Origin: an archaeon
GTDB lineage: Archaea; Iainarchaeota; Iainarchaeia; Iainarchaeales; GCA-2688035
Direction: 5' to 3'
Length of the DNA: 9,807 bases
NCBI GenBank assembly: GCA_030616665.1
Contig: JAUWWX010000021.1
Coordinates: forward strand, 1 to 9,807
Positions 6,988 through 9,807 of this stretch are shown one piece after another; position 1 is the first letter of the stretch; each line of letters starts with the position of its first letter. Below the pieces are notes generated by a model. It did no database searches and was not told where the DNA came from. It saw only the letters and a program-made list of their open reading frames with translations. Made by a program: the position numbers and the translations under genes.

Positions 6988-7179
6988 ATGGCTAAGAGAA
7001 AAACAAAGGCAAGGAAAAGAGCTGTAAAGGCAAAGAGAACAGTGAAAAAAGCAGTGAAGACAAGAAAGGCTGTTGGGGCGAAGAGAACAGTCAGAACAGC
7101 AAAGACAGGAACTGTTTTCAAGCAGCCAATTGTTGCTTTGCAGAACAGCTTTAGCTCACTGGCAAACTACTTCAAGTGA
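6988..7179 (+). CDS. Very basic 63-residue protein, possible nucleic-acid-binding protein
   Basis: The product has 14 Lys and 7 Arg in 63 residues and no Asp or Glu. The first 40 residues are Lys/Arg/Ala/Thr/Val-rich with a 16-residue repeat (AKRTV at 15-19 and 31-35), like the tails of histone H1 or lysine-rich bacterial nucleoid proteins. The last ~20 residues (from Val43) are less charged and could form an amphipathic helix (IVALQNSFSSLANYF). GAGGTGA (6975-6981) is a strong ribosome binding site 6 nt before ATG, pointing to high expression. Binding to DNA or RNA is inferred from composition only; a ribosome-associated role is an alternative. A hairpin terminator follows. Confidence 0.75.
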   Translation: MAKRKTKARKRAVKAKRTVKKAVKTRKAVGAKRTVRTAKTGTVFKQPIVALQNSFSSLANYFK

Positions 7180-7182
7180 ATT

Positions 7183-7193
7183 CTTTAAATAAA
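7183..7193 (+). promoter_or_regulatory. TATA-like element between the basic protein and the lipoprotein
   Basis: CTTTAAATAAA lies 4 nt after the stop of the basic-protein gene and is identical over 11 bases to the archease promoter element. Expected transcription start is near 7215, inside the loop of the following hairpin, giving the lipoprotein a leader of about 90 nt. Such a transcript would lack the 5' half of the hairpin and so escape it. A weaker element near 7274-7282 could instead give a leaderless message. Confidence 0.4.
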
Positions 7194-7197
7194 CCCC

Positions 7198-7243
7198 GCA
7201 GAGAGATGCTCAAACCACTCTCTGCAAATTCTTTTTTTCTTTT
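7198..7243 (+). terminator. Hairpin plus T-tract after the basic protein gene
   Basis: GCAGAGAG (7198-7205) and CTCTCTGC (7218-7225) form a perfect 8-bp stem with a 12-nt loop. AAATTC and then seven Ts and further T-rich sequence (7232-7243) follow. This is the second hairpin/T-tract of bacterial intrinsic terminator form in the window. Confidence 0.6.
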
Positions 7244-7307
7244 GCATGAATTGCTGATTCTTCATAGGGCAAGCTTTGTATTCTTGAAAGCTTTTTATTT
7301 AAGTGAA

Positions 7308-8771
7308 ATGAAAAGGACATTAATTCTTGTGGCGCTTCTTGCACTCGCTGCTTTTTCGGGGTGTGTGCAGCAAGACATAAGGCCGGCTGCGGCAAAGCTT
7401 CCTGAGATAAGCGCATGTATCCAACAACACCCTGAGGAAGTGATGACAGCGCTTTTCATGAACAAAGACGCTGTAACGCTTATGATTAAGGACATTAGGT
7501 CTGATTGCGGCGAGGAAACCCCTATTGCGCCTTACTGGTATCTCACTCTTAGGACCGATGCAGGCGTTTTTGAATTCTACATTGATGAAGCAGTGCAAAA
7601 TGTTTTGTGCGTGGTAGAACCGAAAAAACTGCCAGAGCTGGGTGAATGCGCTACTGCTTCAGAATGCGATGATGCTGACCCAAGCACGAAAGACGAGTGC
7701 GTGGGCAGGCCAAAAAAATGCGTTAACACGCCGATTAATGAATGCGCAGACAATGATGGGTATTGCCCGGAAGGCTGCTCCTATGCCTGGGATAATGACT
7801 GCCCTGCTGTAGACCAGTGCCAGTCTGACTTTGACTGCATTGACTCAAACAATTTAACGAAGGATACATGCAGCGGAACGCCCAAGACCTGCCACTATGA
7901 ACTGAAGAGCTGCGAGGAACTGGAGAAATACCTGTGCGAACAGTATGAGGTTTGTGATGAAACCATCCTGCCAACTACTGACAGCGGAATTTGCTGTGCC
8001 GTGCCCTGCAGCAAGACAGAGTCGTGCGAGGGCGTTACCTGCGCAGAAGAGCAAAAGTGTGTTAGGGGGAACTGCATTGACAAGAGCTGTGCCGAAAGGG
8101 AGCTGCCTTTATGTGTGCCTGGCGAAGTATGCATAGGCGACTATTTCAAGGACACGTTTGACATTGTGTGCTGCACAGGCGAGTGCAGGAGGCCATGCGA
8201 CTCTGATGCCAACTGCGACGCAGGAGAGGTGTGCGACCCTATCCAAAAATACTGCATTGTGAAATCGTGCTCCGATTTGGGGGGGAAGACATGCAATGCC
8301 ACTACAGAAAAGTGCACTGGAGAAAAGGAGAGGACAGTTGACAACGAAGAATGCTGCCTTGAATGCACACTGAAAACATGCGAGCAAAGGGGGGGAATTG
8401 TCTGCGATGCAACCAAGGGCGAAAAATGCTCGCAGTCAGCGGTTGAAAGCTTTGATGAGCCAGAATGCTGCCTTGCCGAATGCCAATTTGACTGGTGCAT
8501 TGGCAGGAGGTGTGCAATAAACAGGAAGTGCGTTGAGGAAAAATGCATTTTAAAAACATGCGAGGAAATGGGGGGAATTGACTGGGATTGGCTGGACAGG
8601 CAACTTTGCAAGGGCAAGTTTTACCACACAAGCGGTGCGTGGGACTGCTGCATAGAAATGACCTGCGAGGAAATGAATGGAATTGAATGCCAGGCAACAG
8701 AGACATGCGAAGGTGAAACAAGGCGCTCAACCGATGCAGATGAATGCTGCATTGGCACATGTGTTGAATAG
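7308..8771 (+). CDS. Cysteine-rich modular surface lipoprotein
   Basis: The 487-residue product begins with a lipoprotein signal peptide (MKRTLILVALLALAAFSG-C, Cys19 as the lipidated residue). Residues 30-105 form a small domain with four further-spaced Cys. From 114 on, 62 cysteines in total fall into modules. Two 4-Cys modules (114-138, 171-195) share a TKDxCxGxPKxC core around a C..C..C..C block with CPEGCSYAWDNDC (153-165). Six modules of about 33-36 residues have a C-C-C-CC-C pattern (from 202, 261, 321, 358, 418 and 453, opening K-S/T-C and closing ECC or CC), and three short 4-Cys linkers (240-256, 297-316, 397-413) sit between some of them. The module at 418 has lost two Cys. A disulfide-rich rod, or metal binding, is inferred. 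ATG 7308 is chosen for the signal peptide; the upstream in-frame GTG 7176 and ATG 7206 only add unrelated residues. Confidence 0.8.
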   Translation: MKRTLILVALLALAAFSGCVQQDIRPAAAKLPEISACIQQHPEEVMTALFMNKDAVTLMIKDIRSDCGEETPIAPYWYLTLRTDAGVFEFYIDEAVQNVLCVVEPKKLPELGECATASECDDADPSTKDECVGRPKKCVNTPINECADNDGYCPEGCSYAWDNDCPAVDQCQSDFDCIDSNNLTKDTCSGTPKTCHYELKSCEELEKYLCEQYEVCDETILPTTDSGICCAVPCSKTESCEGVTCAEEQKCVRGNCIDKSCAERELPLCVPGEVCIGDYFKDTFDIVCCTGECRRPCDSDANCDAGEVCDPIQKYCIVKSCSDLGGKTCNATTEKCTGEKERTVDNEECCLECTLKTCEQRGGIVCDATKGEKCSQSAVESFDEPECCLAECQFDWCIGRRCAINRKCVEEKCILKTCEEMGGIDWDWLDRQLCKGKFYHTSGAWDCCIEMTCEEMNGIECQATETCEGETRRSTDADECCIGTCVE

Positions 8772-8777
8772 GGGTTT

Positions 8778-8908
8778 GAAGCCTATGAATAATGCTTCGC
8801 AGCGCGAAGCGCTGCTGTTTTTCCCAAGGCTTTTTCGCAAAGCAAAAAAGGCTTCTCAATTGCGAAGCAATTGAACTTTTTCCCAAGGCTTTTTCCGAAG
8901 GAAAAAGG
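8778..8908 (+). repeat. Cluster of triloop hairpins with a 19-bp direct repeat
   Basis: Hairpins: GCTTCGC/GCGAAGC (8794-8810, loop AGC), overlapping the alternative GCAGCGC/GCGCTGC (8799-8815, loop GAA); an imperfect CTTTTT...AAAAAG stem with inner GC-AAA-GC (8830-8850); CAATTGC/GCAATTG (8857-8873, loop GAA); and CTTTTTCC/GGAAAAAG (8889-8907, loop GAA). GAAGC at 8778 can also pair with GCTTC at 8794. TTTTTCCCAAGGCTTTTTC occurs at 8818-8836 and 8877-8895, and AAGGCTT recurs five times by 8920, the fourth copy as AAAGGCTTTT. The region may end the lipoprotein transcript, or be a repetitive extragenic element; no gene is seen. Confidence 0.7.
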
Positions 8909-8931
8909 CTTTTTAAGGCTTTCTAAGAGGG

Positions 8932-8942
8932 AAATTATATAG
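8932..8942 (+). promoter_or_regulatory. TATA box upstream of the uL3 gene
   Basis: AAATTATATAG is a strong TATA element after a purine-rich stretch (GAGGGA) that could be BRE. Transcription is expected near 8963, which gives uL3 a leader of about 170 nt, unlike the leaderless genes elsewhere in the window. Confidence 0.6.
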
Positions 8943-8990
8943 AATACATTGAGTACACTGCATCTGCTTCAAAATTGGGAGTGGATGTAA

Positions 8991-9143
8991 ATGCCAATTG
9001 TTTTTTGCCCTTTTTTGGGCAGTTATGGGGTTTTGCCCCGTAATCTAATTGGCTTGAAGGTCTTTTTGTGGTGCAATGAGAGCCAGCGCTGCAAAAAAAA
9101 GGCTTGCGTTCGATGCAGGCCTGCAGGTGTGTTGAATGGTTAA
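8991..9143 (+). CDS. Possible 50-residue cysteine-containing protein overlapping the uL3 start
   Basis: ATG 8991, with GGGAG at 8977-8981 upstream, opens a 50-codon frame that ends at TAA 9141-9143, overlapping the uL3 ATG (9136) by 8 nt. The product has Cys6 and a C-x5-C-x4-C-x2-C cluster (Cys28, 34, 39, 42) in a Lys/Arg-rich tail, which could bind zinc. Against it: Arg codons CGT, CGC and CGA and codons CCC and CTA are unlike the neighbouring genes, and the same bases form a three-way RNA junction. Either a leader peptide coupled to uL3, or a chance frame in a structured leader; the second seems likelier. Confidence 0.25.
   Translation: MPIVFCPFLGSYGVLPRNLIGLKVFLWCNESQRCKKKACVRCRPAGVLNG
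8993..9053 (+). ncRNA. Predicted three-way-junction RNA element in the uL3 leader
   Basis: Three stems nest correctly: P1 GCCAATTG (8993-9000) with TAATTGGC (9046-9053, one G-U pair), P2 TGCCC (9006-9010) with GGGCA (9017-9021, loop of six Us) and P3 TATGGGG (9024-9030) with CCCCGTA (9036-9042, one U-G pair, loop UUUUG). Junction strands are 5, 2 and 3 nt. It lies between the predicted transcription start and the uL3 start codon. It matches no riboswitch or RNA family known to me. A binding site for a ribosomal protein, as in autoregulated ribosomal operons, is a reasonable guess. Confidence 0.45.
9100..9129 (+). promoter_or_regulatory. Hairpin and ribosome binding site before uL3
   Basis: AGGCTTGC (9100-9107) and GCAGGCCT (9115-9122) form an 8-bp stem (one U-G pair) with loop GTTCGAT. 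A 12-bp perfect palindrome, TGCAGGCCTGCA (9114-9125), overlaps its 3' arm and is an alternative fold. AGGTG (9125-9129) is the uL3 ribosome binding site, 6 nt before ATG 9136 and right beside the hairpin, so folding could affect access to it. Confidence 0.45.
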
Positions 9144-9807
9144 AAAAGCCAGGCCAAGGGCAGGTTCGCTTGCCTTTTACCCAAGGAAAAAGGCCAGGAA
9201 GGAAACAGCTAGCTTCAGCTCTTTTCCAAGCATTGTGGTAAAAGAGGGGGAGAAAAGCAGGCCATTGAATTTTTTGGCCTACAAGGCAGGAATGACGCAC
9301 GTGCTTGGAAGGGATGCGCATGAAAAGAGCATTACTGCAGGCCATGAGGTTGCAATTGCTGCCACTGTTTTGGAAGCCCCTCCTTTGAAGGTTTTTGGCG
9401 TAAGGGCTTACTGTAGGGCAGGAGCTGGCTTTTATGGCATTGTCCCAATGAAGGATATTTTTGTCAAAAGCGCAGATAAGAACCTTCTTAGGAAAATTCC
9501 TGCTTTCAAGAAAAAGCTGAAGAGAAAAAAGCATGAAGAAGAGAGAAAGGGGGAAAAGGTCAAAGAGAAAGAAATGGAAACTGGCTTTGACGGGCTGCTG
9601 AAGGCAAAGGACAAGATAGTTGCAGTGAGACTCTTGTGTCACACGCAACCAAGTAAGACAAATTTTGGTAAAAAGAAGCCAGACATTTGCGAGCTTGCCT
9701 TGTCCGGCAACGTTGAACAGCAGTTGCAGTTCGCCAAAGAAAGGCTTGGGCAGGAAATTGCAATTTCCGATGCTTTTGAAGAAAAGCAGTTCGTTGACAC
9801 CAGGTCT
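9136..9807 (+). CDS. rpl3: Large ribosomal subunit protein uL3, 3' end outside window
   Basis: uL3 is a core 50S protein whose extension reaches the peptidyl transferase centre. The 224 visible residues match archaeal uL3: N-terminal RPRAGSLAFYPRKKARKETASF, then LNFLAYKAGMTHVLGRD (the conserved GYKAGMTH block, here AYKAGMTH), VAIAATVLEAPPLKVFGVRAY, a Lys/Glu-rich charged insert at about 125-148 and VAVRLLCHTQPSKTNFGKKKPD. The frame is open to base 9807; archaeal uL3 is usually over 320 residues, so roughly a third is missing. The ATG with AGGTG upstream is the natural start. In archaea this gene commonly heads the uL3-uL4-uL23-uL2 operon, so those genes are expected beyond the window. Confidence 0.95.
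   Translation, partial: MVKKARPRAGSLAFYPRKKARKETASFSSFPSIVVKEGEKSRPLNFLAYKAGMTHVLGRDAHEKSITAGHEVAIAATVLEAPPLKVFGVRAYCRAGAGFYGIVPMKDIFVKSADKNLLRKIPAFKKKLKRKKHEEERKGEKVKEKEMETGFDGLLKAKDKIVAVRLLCHTQPSKTNFGKKKPDICELALSGNVEQQLQFAKERLGQEIAISDAFEEKQFVDTRS

Noticed and set aside
7176..7307. Upstream starts (GTG 7176, ATG 7206) for the lipoprotein
   Set aside because: They translate the terminator hairpin and T-tract and bury the lipoprotein signal sequence inside the protein.
9102..9120. tRNA T-arm-like hairpin with a TTCGA loop
   Set aside because: The loop register does not fit a T-loop, and no anticodon arm or acceptor stem surrounds it.
8935..9648. Long minus-strand open frame (about 237 codons)
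   Set aside because: It lies opposite uL3, whose + strand protein is clearly recognisable, and opposite its leader; the minus-strand translation resembles no family.

Overview
The window reads as a piece of an archaeal chromosome. The evidence is translation elongation factor 1-alpha (EF-1A) followed by ribosomal protein uS10, an archaeal-type uL3, an archease-RtcB pair, TATA-box promoters about 25-30 nt from start codons, and several apparently leaderless genes. The mix of a bacterial-type RpiB, cysteine-rich lipoprotein and Ig-like repeat surface protein would suit a small-genome (DPANN-like) archaeon, but that placement is inference. All convincing genes lie on the + strand.

Layout: 1-801 is the 3' part of an Asp-box (BNR) beta-propeller protein whose codon use changes abruptly near position 655. 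971-2245 is EF-1A, preceded by a leader hairpin and followed by a hairpin plus T-tract. 2357-2665 is uS10. 2737-3198 is RpiB, starting with TTG just downstream of a TATA box. 3225-5256 is a very tight three-gene unit: archease, RtcB and a 57-residue membrane protein, with 2-nt gaps. 5309-6937 is a secreted, C-terminally anchored protein of four Ig-like repeats. 6988-7179 is a very basic 63-residue protein with no acidic residue. 7308-8771 is a lipoprotein with 62 cysteines arranged in three kinds of module.

8772-9135 has no secure gene but is rich in structure. It holds a cluster of hairpins with three-base loops and a 19-bp direct repeat (8778-8908), then a TATA box (about 8934-8941), then a leader that can fold into a three-way junction (8993-9053) and a second hairpin just upstream of the uL3 ribosome binding site. 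A 50-codon reading frame overlaps this leader. uL3 starts at 9136 and runs off the window.

Functional themes: translation (EF-1A, uS10, uL3), RNA ligation/tRNA splicing (archease + RtcB), pentose phosphate interconversion (RpiB), and cell-surface proteins (Ig-like repeat protein, cysteine-rich lipoprotein, possibly the beta-propeller protein). The most original signals are the rpl3 leader, the triloop hairpin cluster, the small membrane protein in the rtcB operon, and the two modular surface proteins.
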